Part shown: piece by piece, positions 19,607 to 30,154 of the stretch
How positions within the stretch are numbered: position 1 is the stretch's first letter
Layout of the letters: every line of letters begins with the position of its first letter
Origin: an uncultured Pseudomonadota bacterium
GTDB lineage: Bacteria; Pseudomonadota; Gammaproteobacteria; Steroidobacterales; Steroidobacteraceae
Direction: 5' to 3'
Assembly (NCBI GenBank): GCA_903832085.1
Contig: CAIKZZ010000001.1
Location: forward strand, 62,001 to 126,000
Length of the DNA: 64,000 nt
The notes under the pieces: generated by a model
What the model saw: the letters and a program-made list of their open reading frames with translations, nothing else
What the model was told of the DNA's origin: nothing
Databases searched by the model: none
Program-made: the position numbers and the translations under genes

Positions 19607-19813
19607 TTAGTTCTTAGGCGCATCCGCTTCTTTGGCTTTCTTATGCGAATGTTTAGCAGCGTGGTGCTTTTTGGCCTTCGCTGGCTTGGCATCGGTCGTG
19701 GTGGTTGTGGCAGCAGCAGGTGCAGCCGTCGAACCAGACGTGGTGGTTCCCTGCGCAAACACAGGCATCGTCAACGTCAGGGCGGCAGCCAACAGGGCAA
19801 GTTTCTTAAACAT
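19607..19813 (-). CDS. Small exported Ala/Thr/Lys/His-rich protein
   Basis: Signal peptide MFKKLALLAAALTLTMPVFAQ followed by low-complexity TTTTTDAKPAKAKKHHAAKHSHKKAKEADAPKN; followed by a good terminator. Confidence 0.75.
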   Translation of the reverse strand: MFKKLALLAAALTLTMPVFAQGTTTSGSTAAPAAATTTTTDAKPAKAKKHHAAKHSHKKAKEADAPKN

Positions 19814-19955
19814 GGGAAAGACCTCCGGGGTTCGTCAATTCAGATCGGTGCGCCCAACTGGGCGTCGAGGTAGATGTTGCGTCGAATATCATCAATCCCC
19901 ACAAGTATGAAGCACACTTAATTCAAGGAATCCCCCTGTACTTTGGTTGCTGCAC

Positions 19956-20420
19956 TCAAGGGAAACGCCCCGCCCCTTCAAATCCTAGAATAAAAAAGGG
20001 CGAATTCATGCGAGCGCGGGTCACGAGCCGCCCTGTTGTTGGCGCATGCACAAACTCCTCCCCGCCTAGGTAAATCCCCACATGATCCTTTGGCGTATAA
20101 AAAAATAGCAGATCCCCAGGCTGCAGCATGTCCTTTGAGACTGGCCGGGCACGACCACGTTGCTCCTGTGCTGTACGGGGCACGGGCACACCGAGTTGCT
20201 TGAACACGTAATACACGAGTCCGCTGCAATCAAAGCCTTCGGGAGTGATTCCACCAAACCGATAAGGCGCTCCAACCAACGTACTGGCCAAGGATGCCGC
20301 CTGCATGCCCAGCGAAGTCGTGGGAGCGGCCAGGTCGTGTGCCGCAGGACTTGGCGCATGTGGGTGCCCAGCACACCCTACAATCAAAAGACAGCCGAAA
20401 AGAACTGCTATTTTGCGCAT
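19956..20420 (-). CDS. C40 (NlpC/P60) family peptidase, lipoprotein
   Basis: VGAPYRFGGITPEGFDCSGLVYYVFKQLGVPVPRTAQEQ...PGDLLFFYTPKDHVGIYLGGEEFVHAP; lipobox VGCAG. Confidence 0.95.
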   Translation of the reverse strand: MRKIAVLFGCLLIVGCAGHPHAPSPAAHDLAAPTTSLGMQAASLASTLVGAPYRFGGITPEGFDCSGLVYYVFKQLGVPVPRTAQEQRGRARPVSKDMLQPGDLLFFYTPKDHVGIYLGGEEFVHAPTTGRLVTRARMNSPFFILGFEGAGRFP

Positions 20421-20600
20421 GGCTCATTGTAGCTGGCGCGATTAACCAGTGGGTAACTGCTATACAAGCGCATCTCAATGCTAGTCGATCATTCCCATGC
20501 ACGGGGGTGTGAATCGGCCCTATGATCTGCGGTATCGTACGGCGTGTCGCACGGCGCCTCAGTAGATACCGAGCGACGCCTGTCATTTAAGGAACGAAAA

Positions 20601-21563
20601 GTGCCCCTAAATACCATTCGAGTGATCGACTCTCACACGGGCGGCGAACCAACCCGTGTGGTGATCGACGGCGGCCCCCAACTGACCGGTAGTTTCGCAG
20701 ACCGCGTCAAAACCCTACAAAAGAATCACGAAAACTTTCGTGCCGCAGTCTGCAACGAGCCGCGAGGTTCGGATGTGCTAGTCGGCGCCCTACTGACCCC
20801 ACCTGTAGACCCCACAGCGACCGCAGGGGTCATCTTCTTTAACAACGTCGGTTATCTCGGAATGTGCGGCCACGGGACCATCGGCGTGGTTACTACGCTA
20901 GCCTGGCAGGGACTGCTCTTACCCGGTATACATCGGATCGAAACACCCGTGGGCACGGTGACCACTGAACTGCATGCATCAGGCCGAGTATCGGTACGAA
21001 ACGTGCCTTCCTTTCGTCATGCTAAAGATGTGGAGGTCGAGGTACCAGGTCATGGCACTGTGCACGGTGACATTGCGTTTGGTGGTAACTGGTTCTTTCT
21101 GTGCGCCGACCATGGCAAAACTCTGGCACAAGAAAATATCGAGGAACTAGTCGATTTTAGCTGGCGTATCCGGCTCACACTTGAGTCGAAAAATATTACC
21201 GGCCGTAGTGGTGCCCACATTGATCATATTGAACTCACAAGCTCTGGGAGCCTCCCCCACATTAACAGTAAGAACTTCGTGCTGTGTCCTGGAAAAGCAT
21301 ACGATCGCTCGCCGTGCGGAACAGGTACCAGTGCAAAACTCGCCTGCCTGGCAGCCGATGGAAAACTAAAACCATCCGAACGCTGGCTGCAAGAAAGCAT
21401 CATAGGCAGCGTCTTCGAAGGCTCATTTGAGCCTGATGAAGCAGGCATCATCCCCACCATCGAGGGAATTGCCTATGTAATGGCCGAAACCACCTTAGTT
21501 ATTGATCCAAATGATCCTTATCGAAACGGTATTCCATCTGTGCAGCAAGCGATTAGCAACTGA
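20601..21563 (+). CDS. Proline racemase family protein (4-hydroxyproline epimerase-like)
   Basis: [33 protein letters not shown] and [12 protein letters not shown] (both catalytic Cys present); GTG start suggested at 20601. Confidence 0.92.
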   Translation: MPLNTIRVIDSHTGGEPTRVVIDGGPQLTGSFADRVKTLQKNHENFRAAVCNEPRGSDVLVGALLTPPVDPTATAGVIFFNNVGYLGMCGHGTIGVVTTLAWQGLLLPGIHRIETPVGTVTTELHASGRVSVRNVPSFRHAKDVEVEVPGHGTVHGDIAFGGNWFFLCADHGKTLAQENIEELVDFSWRIRLTLESKNITGRSGAHIDHIELTSSGSLPHINSKNFVLCPGKAYDRSPCGTGTSAKLACLAADGKLKPSERWLQESIIGSVFEGSFEPDEAGIIPTIEGIAYVMAETTLVIDPNDPYRNGIPSVQQAISN

Positions 21564-21593
21564 TCGCTAGCATGGAATGACGATAAAGAACGG

Positions 21594-24155
21594 ATGTCCA
21601 TACTCTCCCATGACAATGACCCGCGTGTGACTCAGGCTCCACGCTGGTCAGCACTACCCTCCCTGCCCATTCTTGCTGTTGCAGAAGAATTGGATGAAGC
21701 ACTCACCAAACACCATGCAGCAGTCCTTGAGGCACCTACGGGAGCTGGCAAAAGCACGCTCGTACCACTGATCTTGTACACGGCAGGCTGGCTGCGTGGG
21801 CAGCGTGTCATCATGCTAGAGCCCCGCCGCCTTGCGGCTCGCGCAGTTGCCACACGCATGGCTCAACTCCTTGGCGAAGCAGTCGGTCAGACCGTCGGCT
21901 ACAGGATGCGGCTTGATACAAAGGTCAGTCGCAGCACACGCATTGAGGTCGTCACTGAAGGGATTCTGGGCCGCATGTTAAATGACGATCCGGCACTCGA
22001 GGGCGTGGGGCTCGTGATTTTTGATGAGTTTCATGAGCGCAGCTTGTCGGCTGATCTCGGACTCGCTCTGTGCCTTGATGCACAGAAAAATATACGGAGT
22101 GATTTAAGGCTGCTGGTCATGTCAGCAACCCTGGATGGGGCAAGCATCGCACAACTCATGAGCCACGCCCCCCGAATCACCAGCGCTGGGCGTGCCTTCC
22201 CTGTGGAACTGCGCTATGCAAAACGACGTCCTGAGAATCTAGACCGGGAAATTGCTGCTACCGTCCGACGTACCCTCACTGAGGATATTGGAGACATCCT
22301 TGTTTTTTTGCCGGGAGCGGCAGAAATTCATCGACTGCAGCGCAACCTGATAGACGCACAGCTACCACCACACATCGTCGTTTTGCCGCTATTTGGCGAT
22401 CTAACCCAAGCGCAACAAGATCTTGCGTTAGAGGCCAGCCCCGCTGGTCATCGCAAAATTATCCTCGCGACGAGTATTGCCGAAACCTCACTCACCATTG
22501 AGGGCGTGCGTGTCGTCATTGATTCTGGGGTCTCGCGCCGCCCGCGCTTCGATCCTGCGAGTGGCATGAGCCGTCTAGACACCATGGCGGTATCGCTGGC
22601 AAGTGCTGAGCAGCGCCGTGGCCGTGCAGGACGCGTCGCGCCTGGCGTTTGCTACCGTGTCTACACACAGGCAAGTGAACGCGAACTGCTGGCCTCTACA
22701 CCACCCGAAATACTGGAGACAGATCTGTCGCCACTCGCTCTGGAGCTAGCATGTTGGGGGACTCAGGCGAGTGCACTGTCGTGGCTAGACCCACCACCGC
22801 CTGCACATTTAGCGCAGGCTAACGATTTACTCAAACTACTAGGTGCTCTAGACCAGACTGGTCGAGTCACAGCAGCTGGCCAAACAATGGCACGCATGGG
22901 GATGCATCCACGCTTAAGTCGCATGCTAATGGCTGCGCGTGGACCCGCGAAAGTCATGGCAGCACAACTCGCGGCGCTCTTATCGGACCGTGATTTGGTC
23001 AAAGGACAGATTGGCAGTCGCGACAGTGATCTCGGAAAACGTATCGATCTTTTGAATGGCCATGCCGTTGTAGGCCTTGAGGCTGATAGAGCAACTGCTG
23101 AACGCGTGCGGCGCTTAAGCTCAACATGGCAGCGCGCCATCGTCACCCCTGACGCGCTCTCAGTAGATCCTGCCATTGAAGTGCCAGATATTGGCCTGCT
23201 ACTAGCATGCGCATATCCTGACCGCATTGCCAGACGACGCGCAGAAACAGGCCGCTATGTATTAGCCAATGGTCGTGGGGCCGCTTTTCAAACAGCAGAC
23301 TCGCTCTCCCAGCACGAATTTCTTGTGATCGCGACCGTAGATGGTGGCGATCGAGATGCACGCATTCAGCTCGCAGCAGCACTCGATAAGTCTTTGCTAA
23401 TAAAACACTTTAAAGATTCAGTCACTATAAGAGACCGTATCGAGTGGGATCGAAGGCAAAGCGCTGTGATTTCAAAACGGGAGCGCTGTTTTGGTGAGCT
23501 CGTTTTGGAAGACAGTGTTTTAACAGGAATGCCGCCATCGGCAACGGTTGAGGCTATGCTTGCCGGAATCGCCGAAATGGGGCTGAACTGCCTTCCCTGG
23601 ACGCCAACGGCGACTGCTTTCCGAGATCGCGTCCTTTTTTTGAAAAACCTCGACTCAGACTCAGAAAAGGTTTTATGGCCAGATTTATCTGACACGGCTC
23701 TCATGGCAACGTTGGCTGAGTGGCTTGCACCCTATTTGGATGGCATCAGCAGACGCGACCATCTTTCGAAACTAAACCTCGCGAATATACTTAAAAACAG
23801 CCTTAATTATGCGCAGCAAAAGTTTCTCGATCAACTTGCGCCTACCCATCTGACCGTGCCAAGCGGATCACAGATTCCGATCAATTACACACCGGACGGC
23901 CCCACGATGTCTGTGCGCTTACAAGAAATGTTTGGTCTCAGCACGACGCCACTGATCGCCGGTAAAACGCCCCTGACTATTGAGCTGTTATCACCCGCGC
24001 GCCGACCAGTACAAGTGACGCGTGATCTTTCAAGTTTCTGGAGTCGCGGCTACATTGAGGTAAAGAAAGAACTCAAGGGCAGATATCCAAAGCACTATTG
24101 GCCAGATGATCCCCTAGTAGCACAAGCAACTGCTCGCGCAAAACCTCGCCACTAA
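21594..24155 (+). CDS. hrpB: ATP-dependent helicase HrpB
   Basis: LEAPTGAGKSTLVPL, DEFHERSLSADLGLAL, VMSATLDG, QRRGRAGRVAPGVCYR and HrpB C-terminal domain. Confidence 0.96.
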   Translation: MSILSHDNDPRVTQAPRWSALPSLPILAVAEELDEALTKHHAAVLEAPTGAGKSTLVPLILYTAGWLRGQRVIMLEPRRLAARAVATRMAQLLGEAVGQTVGYRMRLDTKVSRSTRIEVVTEGILGRMLNDDPALEGVGLVIFDEFHERSLSADLGLALCLDAQKNIRSDLRLLVMSATLDGASIAQLMSHAPRITSAGRAFPVELRYAKRRPENLDREIAATVRRTLTEDIGDILVFLPGAAEIHRLQRNLIDAQLPPHIVVLPLFGDLTQAQQDLALEASPAGHRKIILATSIAETSLTIEGVRVVIDSGVSRRPRFDPASGMSRLDTMAVSLASAEQRRGRAGRVAPGVCYRVYTQASERELLASTPPEILETDLSPLALELACWGTQASALSWLDPPPPAHLAQANDLLKLLGALDQTGRVTAAGQTMARMGMHPRLSRMLMAARGPAKVMAAQLAALLSDRDLVKGQIGSRDSDLGKRIDLLNGHAVVGLEADRATAERVRRLSSTWQRAIVTPDALSVDPAIEVPDIGLLLACAYPDRIARRRAETGRYVLANGRGAAFQTADSLSQHEFLVIATVDGGDRDARIQLAAALDKSLLIKHFKDSVTIRDRIEWDRRQSAVISKRERCFGELVLEDSVLTGMPPSATVEAMLAGIAEMGLNCLPWTPTATAFRDRVLFLKNLDSDSEKVLWPDLSDTALMATLAEWLAPYLDGISRRDHLSKLNLANILKNSLNYAQQKFLDQLAPTHLTVPSGSQIPINYTPDGPTMSVRLQEMFGLSTTPLIAGKTPLTIELLSPARRPVQVTRDLSSFWSRGYIEVKKELKGRYPKHYWPDDPLVAQATARAKPRH

Positions 24156-24170
24156 AACGCGCATCTTTAA

Positions 24171-24791
24171 CTACTTGGCTGCAGTACGCCGCATGAATCG
24201 ATGCACCAACACCCAATAGATAAAACCCAGTATTAACAAAGCACCAAGAACCCAGACACTCGCGTGTTTTAAGTTACCGGCAACAAGCGCTTGGTCACGT
24301 CCTGCGGTTACTCCGACCCAGCAGAGCACACTGCTCCAGATGGCGGCGCCAACTAGCGTCGCTAAGCTGTACCAGCCAAAATGCATACGCGCTATACCAG
24401 CTGGAATTCCAATCAGATGACGGATCACCGGCAGGAGTCGCGCGGCAAAGACACCGTAGCTACCAAATTGGGCAGCCCAACGTTCTGCCCGCTCAATGGT
24501 CTGTGGGGCGAGCAGAATATAGCGCCCGTAACGCAGAATGAGCGGCCTACCAAAGCATCGGGCCAGCAAATACATCACGGAGGCCCCACACCATGAGCCC
24601 ACCGTCGAGGCGACGACGAGACCTAGGAGCGACATATTGCCAGTACTGACAGCCAAAAAAGCTGCTGGCGGAATCACCATTTCCGATGGAATTGGTACGA
24701 TTGAGCTTTCCAGTGCCATTAAGACAGCAACCAGCGCATACCCACCAGTACTGAGAGCTCCTAAGTACCAGCCGATGATTGCCTGAATCAT
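24171..24791 (-). CDS. DedA family membrane protein
   Basis: ESSIVPIPSEMVIPPAAFLA...GSWCGASVMYLLARCFGRPLILRYGRY...FAARLLPVIRHLIGIPAGIARM. Confidence 0.94.
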   Translation of the reverse strand: MIQAIIGWYLGALSTGGYALVAVLMALESSIVPIPSEMVIPPAAFLAVSTGNMSLLGLVVASTVGSWCGASVMYLLARCFGRPLILRYGRYILLAPQTIERAERWAAQFGSYGVFAARLLPVIRHLIGIPAGIARMHFGWYSLATLVGAAIWSSVLCWVGVTAGRDQALVAGNLKHASVWVLGALLILGFIYWVLVHRFMRRTAAK

Positions 24792-24885
24792 GTGATCTCC
24801 CTGTGCACTAACTCGTACGATACCTGATAATGAACTCGACCAATATGTGGATCAGGATCACGACGTGCGCCTCGGAGCCCCGAAG

Positions 24886-26703
24886 ATGTCTATCATAATC
24901 CGTTTCCTTTGGGCGCTAAGTGCTAGCGGTCTGTTGATACCTTGTGCCAATTCTCAAGAATCACAGGACCCCCTGCTCAGACGCGCGTCAACCGCGCTAG
25001 TCAGCTGGAGAGCTCCGACCGTTTCTAGCAAGCCCGTCAGCGTCCGTTTGATTGGTATTAACGACTTTCATGGGGAGCTCCTGTCACAAACAGATCCCAG
25101 CGGCCACGACGTTGGAGGCGCTGCCGTCCTTGCCGCCTACATTGCTGCCGAACGGGCCTCGATTAAGAACCACTCCCTACTGCTGATTGCTGGAGACTCA
25201 ATCGGTGCAAGCCCATTAATTTCAGGTCTACTGCAAGATGAGCCGACGATACGCGTGCTGAATGCCTTGGCTGTGGGAGACTGCCCGTTCATCAGTCGGC
25301 ACAAAACACCTGACCCGACTCCACCCATGACGCGCTGCCAGACAATTGCGACCGTAGGTAACCATGAATTTGACCATGGCACCACTGAACTCACGCGTCT
25401 GCTCTATGGAAGTACGACAAGTAAAACACCTGCATGGCCGGGCAGTCGCATCCCGTTTACAGCTGCTAATATTTTGTTAGAAGGCACAGATCAATCCCTC
25501 TTCCCGACTTCATTGATCGCAAATCTCGGTGATCTGCGTATCGGCATTATTGGTGCCGGCCTCTCATCGACGCCCTCACTTGTTTCGACAGCCCAGATCC
25601 ACGATCTGCGGTTCACCTCCGAAGCTCCTGCCATTAATAAAGAAGTGACCCGCCTGAAGGCCGCCGGGGTTAATACCATCGTATTGGTCATCCACCAAGG
25701 CCTATATTCGCCCTCAACACCCCAGCCAGCGACTTTGGTAATTGATGAACTTCAAGGCGGCCTTAAAGAAGTATTAGCTGAACTAGACGGCGGCATTGAC
25801 GTCATCGTTGCCGGGCATACTCACAGTTTTAACAATATGCTGGTTCGTCTACGCGACGGTTCGGAAGCTCTAGTTACTCAGGCTCGCAGCTATGGCACCT
25901 CCTATAGCGCCATCGACTTGGTCATAGACCAAGCGAATGGCCGAACGATCGAGAAATCTGCTCGTATCATGACTGCTTGGACCAATAGCGTGACCGGTCA
26001 ACATCCTGATCGCACGATTGAGAAGATCGTTGCCGATGCCAATAACAAGACGCGGGCAATCGCAAATCGACAGATTGGGATCGCGGATCAACCTATCCGA
26101 CGCGAGCCATCCCCGTCCGGAGAGTCTGCCCTCGGCGATCTCGTCGCTGATGCACAGCGTGCCGCTGCTGGCACCGAAATTGCCTTCATGAACCAAGGCG
26201 GTCTACGCCATGACCTAGAAGCTGGCCCGATCTCATACGGTCAACTGCACTCGATACAGCCTTTCGGAAATGTTGTGAAACGATTCTCGCTAACTGGCGA
26301 ACAAGTGTTGCGTCTATTAATGGAGCAGTGGACTGGAAAACACGCCAAAACCCCTTTGTTCTTGCATCCATCTGGCTTGCGTTATGAATATGATTTAAGC
26401 GCTCTGCCTGTCAGTCAGCTCATTGCGGCATGGGATGCTGACGGTCAGCCCATTGATCGCGACAGGCATTACACGGTCGCTGCAAGTGACTACTTGCTTG
26501 GTGGCGGTGACTCGTATCCAGTGTTTAGCGAAGTCACAACTGCCGAGACAGTGGCACTGGATCTTGTAGCATTGGAACACTGGCTAACTGTCGCTAAGAT
26601 GCCACTTGTGTATCACGCTGACGGACGAATTAAGCGACGCACGGGGGCTCCATGTGTACCAAGCGGTCTACCATGCCCCGCCACTTTAAGGAGTTCGCCA
26701 TGA
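24886..26703 (+). CDS. Bifunctional metallophosphatase/5'-nucleotidase (UshA family)
   Basis: RLIGINDFHGELL, AGDSIGASPLISGL, ATVGNHEFDHGTTEL, VIVAGHTHSFNN, 5'-nucleotidase C-terminal domain; signal peptide start at 24886. Confidence 0.92.
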   Translation: MSIIIRFLWALSASGLLIPCANSQESQDPLLRRASTALVSWRAPTVSSKPVSVRLIGINDFHGELLSQTDPSGHDVGGAAVLAAYIAAERASIKNHSLLLIAGDSIGASPLISGLLQDEPTIRVLNALAVGDCPFISRHKTPDPTPPMTRCQTIATVGNHEFDHGTTELTRLLYGSTTSKTPAWPGSRIPFTAANILLEGTDQSLFPTSLIANLGDLRIGIIGAGLSSTPSLVSTAQIHDLRFTSEAPAINKEVTRLKAAGVNTIVLVIHQGLYSPSTPQPATLVIDELQGGLKEVLAELDGGIDVIVAGHTHSFNNMLVRLRDGSEALVTQARSYGTSYSAIDLVIDQANGRTIEKSARIMTAWTNSVTGQHPDRTIEKIVADANNKTRAIANRQIGIADQPIRREPSPSGESALGDLVADAQRAAAGTEIAFMNQGGLRHDLEAGPISYGQLHSIQPFGNVVKRFSLTGEQVLRLLMEQWTGKHAKTPLFLHPSGLRYEYDLSALPVSQLIAAWDADGQPIDRDRHYTVAASDYLLGGGDSYPVFSEVTTAETVALDLVALEHWLTVAKMPLVYHADGRIKRRTGAPCVPSGLPCPATLRSSP

Positions 26704-27050
26704 CGAGCAGGGACACGTTGCGATTACTTTTTGGCTGCATCCTATTAACCATGGTTGCCGTAACACTGTGGGCAAGTAGTAACCAATCCATTTGGCAATG
26801 GCAGGGCCTCGCCCAACAACCAGATAGAGCGTGGACGATCGCGACACTCTGTGATGCGTATGCCGGATTTCTGACGTTTTACGCATGGGTCTACTACAAG
26901 GAGCATGCGATAGGCCGCGTGACTTGGTTTATCGCAATCATGCTATTTGGCAACATTGCAATGGCGAGCTTTATGCTACGAGAGCTCGCGCGCCTCAAAG
27001 CAAATGAGCCTCTCGAACAGTTACTCATGAGACGTCCCGATGCTCGCTGA
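26700..27050 (+). CDS. DUF1475-like small membrane protein
   Basis: 3-TM protein LFGCILLTMVAVTLWASSNQSIWQW...TLCDAYAGFLTFYAWVYYKE; ATGA overlap with the upstream nucleotidase stop. Confidence 0.75.
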   Translation: MTSRDTLRLLFGCILLTMVAVTLWASSNQSIWQWQGLAQQPDRAWTIATLCDAYAGFLTFYAWVYYKEHAIGRVTWFIAIMLFGNIAMASFMLRELARLKANEPLEQLLMRRPDAR

Positions 27051-27142
27051 TCAGGCGCTCTAGCCGCATGCATACTAATTTCTAGGACAAACTTCTTTCC
27101 GTGCTTTTTAGTTATTGATGTTTGTATAAGTGAGGTTCTGAG

Positions 27143-28246
27143 ATGAATGCCTCTGTCGATCCGCAGAATACAACGACGTCATGGCAGCTTGAGTTGCTGG
27201 AGAAGAATTTACTCCCAGATTTTGTCATACGCTTTGGCATACGCAGGCTGCTGAAACAACGACTCCGGAGCGAAAACAGAGGAAATCCCGAAGCGCAACA
27301 AGCACATTTGAGCAAACTCGTTGCGATGCTGAGTGACAGCCCTATCGCAATCCACACGCAGGCGGCAAATGAGCAACACTACGAATTGCCTAGTGGCTTT
27401 TTCGAGCTGGTGCTAGGTCGGCATTTAAAATATTCAAGTTGCCTTTACGACCTAGCAGGGCCAACCAACCTAGAAAGTGGCCGCGGCGGTAGTGCCCTTG
27501 ATTCTGCTGAGGCTGCCATGCTCGAGCTCACGATTCAGCGTGCACATATCAGCGATGGTGACCGGATACTTGAACTAGGATGTGGTTGGGGGTCGCTGAC
27601 CCTCTACATGGCAGAGAAGTTTCCGTCTGCAAGAATTGTTGGAGTATCAAATTCTGCTTCGCAACGCGCCTTCATTCGCGCCCGCGCCAAAGAGCGGGGG
27701 CTAACTAATATTGAAATCATGACCTGTGACGCGAATGTTTTGCAGTTTCCAGTAGGCACAGTGTTTGACCGGGTTGTATCCGTTGAGATGTTTGAACATA
27801 TGCGCAATTACCGGAGCTTACTGAGCAAGATCGCAAACTGGCTGCGGCCGGACGGCACTCTTTTTGTCCATATTTTCACGCATCGCGAATATGCTTACAC
27901 GTTTGAGATTGAACACTCAGATGATTGGATGGCGCGCTGGTTTTTCTCAGGCGGCATCATGCCATCGGATGATCTGCTTCTTTACTTTCAAGAAGATATG
28001 AGAATCGTCAAACATTGGCACGTTGATGGTCGGCACTACCAGCGTACTGCTGAGGACTGGCTGGGCAATATGGATCGGAACGTAGGTGCTATACGCCCCC
28101 TATTAGAGAGCACGTATGGTGCTGAAAATACGACCCTGTGGTGGGTGCGGTGGCGCGTGTTTTTTATGTCCTGCGCCGAGCTGTGGGGTTATAAAAAAGG
28201 GCGAGAGTGGCTAGTCTCCCACTATTTATTTAAGAAGCCCGCTTAA
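27143..28246 (+). CDS. Cyclopropane-fatty-acyl-phospholipid synthase family methyltransferase
   Basis: YELPSGFFELVLGRHLKYSSCLY, ILELGCGWGSLTLYMAEKFP, RVVSVEMFEHMRNYRSLL, FVHIFTHREYAY. Confidence 0.93.
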   Translation: MNASVDPQNTTTSWQLELLEKNLLPDFVIRFGIRRLLKQRLRSENRGNPEAQQAHLSKLVAMLSDSPIAIHTQAANEQHYELPSGFFELVLGRHLKYSSCLYDLAGPTNLESGRGGSALDSAEAAMLELTIQRAHISDGDRILELGCGWGSLTLYMAEKFPSARIVGVSNSASQRAFIRARAKERGLTNIEIMTCDANVLQFPVGTVFDRVVSVEMFEHMRNYRSLLSKIANWLRPDGTLFVHIFTHREYAYTFEIEHSDDWMARWFFSGGIMPSDDLLLYFQEDMRIVKHWHVDGRHYQRTAEDWLGNMDRNVGAIRPLLESTYGAENTTLWWVRWRVFFMSCAELWGYKKGREWLVSHYLFKKPA

Positions 28247-28425
28247 GGGGCCGCTCACCAAAGTGTGTGGTAACGATTTTGATGCCATTGCGAGAGTCTG
28301 GATCGTGCGGTGTTAAATTGGCTGAAATTCAAAAAACCGCTTATGAAGGGTTGATCCGTCACGGAATTGTGTCAGACTCCTGCGCTTCTGGGCTCCAAGG
28401 CTACTTCCATTAGTACTCACCCCCC

Positions 28426-30150
28426 ATGCCGCACACAACCACCGCCTGGAGCACGGCTAGTCGCGGCGCGCCTTCGCGCTTTGACCTAATAGCCCTAATT
28501 TTGATTGTTGGCTTGCTTGCCTTTCTGGCAGCAGGCAGCAGGGGCGTCCTTGCGCCACTAGACGCCATCACTGCCAAACAGATCTCGCTAGCGCCTAGCC
28601 ATCTTCCTGAATATGCGGCACGCACCACACTGCGCATGCTGGCGGCAATGTGTCTATCGCTGCTGTTCACCTTCACGTATGCGACATGGGCGGCAAAAAG
28701 CCCGCGCGCTGGCCGCATATTAGTGCCATTGCTCGACGTGCTGCAGTCAGTTCCAATTCTCGGCTTTATCTCCATGACGGTTGTTTGGTTTATGGCCTTG
28801 GCGCCTGGAAAGGTGTTAGGCGCTGAATTTGCTGCCATTTTTGGGATCTTCACGAGCCAAGCTTGGAACATGGCTTTCAGCTTTTATCAAAGCCTGCGAA
28901 CTGTCCCGACAGAGCTTGCCGAGGCAGCACGTAGCTTTCGGCTATCGGCGTGGGCTCGCTTCTGGCGCCTCGAAGTCCCGTTTGCAATGCCGCCATTAGT
29001 TTGGAACATGATGATGTCCATGTCCGGCGGTTGGTTCTTCGTAGTGGCCTCTGAGGCCATCAGCGTAGGGTCTACAACGGTGACTTTACCTGGCATGGGC
29101 GCGTACATCGCGCTGGCGATTGAGCAAAAAAATCTGTCTGCGGTTGGCTGGGCTATAGGCACCATGCTGATCGTCATATTGATCTACGATCAGGTGCTTT
29201 TTAGACCCCTAGTGGCATGGGCCGACCGTTTCCGTGTTGAGCAAGAAGCTGGCGATCTACCGCCACGATCTTGGCTATTAGAAGCGCTCGGAGCCTCGCA
29301 TTTTGTGGCACGCTCTCTACGCATGATGCGACGCAGTTCGCGCGTCGTTAGCGCGGCCTTTGTCGCAGCACCTGGACTACCACAATTTGAATCGCCGCTA
29401 GCGGCAAAGAGATTAGATTTTGCGGCGGTGATTGTAGTAGGCACATTACTAGCACTGGCTGTATGGCAAACCTTTCAATTCTTGGCTCCGGAACTGAATT
29501 GGCGTGACATCGCTGTGACCGTCGGACTCGGGGCTATCACGATGGTCAGAGTCTTTGTGCTGATTACGCTGGCAAGCCTGTTTTGGGTGCCCATCGGCGT
29601 ATGGATCGGATTAAAACCCCGCGTTGCCCGCGTGGTGCAGCCCCTCGCGCAATTTATGGCCGCATTTCCGACAAATCTGCTCTTTCCAGTCGTTGTATTC
29701 ATTATCGTTACATGGAAACTCAACCAAAATATCTGGCTGAGTCCGTTAATGATTCTCGGCACACAGTGGTACATATTATTTAATGTCATTGCGGGCGCCT
29801 CTGCCATGCCGAGCGAGATGAGGCATGTTGCTCAAAACTTCCATGTCCGCGGCTGGCTCTGGTGGCGTAGAGTCGCCCTGCCCGCCGTCTTCCCGTTTTA
29901 TGTGACCGGCGCTCTAACGGCCTCTGGGGGCTCCTGGAATGCAAGTATCGTGGCTGAAGTGGCAAGTTGGGGGAATGAGCGTATCGAGGCGACGGGCCTA
30001 GGCGCATATATCGCCAATGCAACGGCTGTGGGTGATTTTCATCGTATCGTGCTCGGTGTCGTCACAATGAGCGTGTATGTATTACTGATCAACCGCCTCT
30101 TATGGCGCCCTTTGTACTACTTTGCAGAACGTAAGTTCCGGCTGAGCTAA
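28426..30150 (+). CDS. ABC transporter permease, two permease domains fused (NitT/TauT type)
   Basis: Two EAA-like loops (ELAEAARSFRLSAWARFWRLEVPFAMPPLVWNMM and EMRHVAQNFHVRGWLWWRRVALPAVFPFYVTGAL) in one 574-aa ORF. Confidence 0.92.
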   Translation: MPHTTTAWSTASRGAPSRFDLIALILIVGLLAFLAAGSRGVLAPLDAITAKQISLAPSHLPEYAARTTLRMLAAMCLSLLFTFTYATWAAKSPRAGRILVPLLDVLQSVPILGFISMTVVWFMALAPGKVLGAEFAAIFGIFTSQAWNMAFSFYQSLRTVPTELAEAARSFRLSAWARFWRLEVPFAMPPLVWNMMMSMSGGWFFVVASEAISVGSTTVTLPGMGAYIALAIEQKNLSAVGWAIGTMLIVILIYDQVLFRPLVAWADRFRVEQEAGDLPPRSWLLEALGASHFVARSLRMMRRSSRVVSAAFVAAPGLPQFESPLAAKRLDFAAVIVVGTLLALAVWQTFQFLAPELNWRDIAVTVGLGAITMVRVFVLITLASLFWVPIGVWIGLKPRVARVVQPLAQFMAAFPTNLLFPVVVFIIVTWKLNQNIWLSPLMILGTQWYILFNVIAGASAMPSEMRHVAQNFHVRGWLWWRRVALPAVFPFYVTGALTASGGSWNASIVAEVASWGNERIEATGLGAYIANATAVGDFHRIVLGVVTMSVYVLLINRLLWRPLYYFAERKFRLS

Positions 30151-30154
30151 GCAC

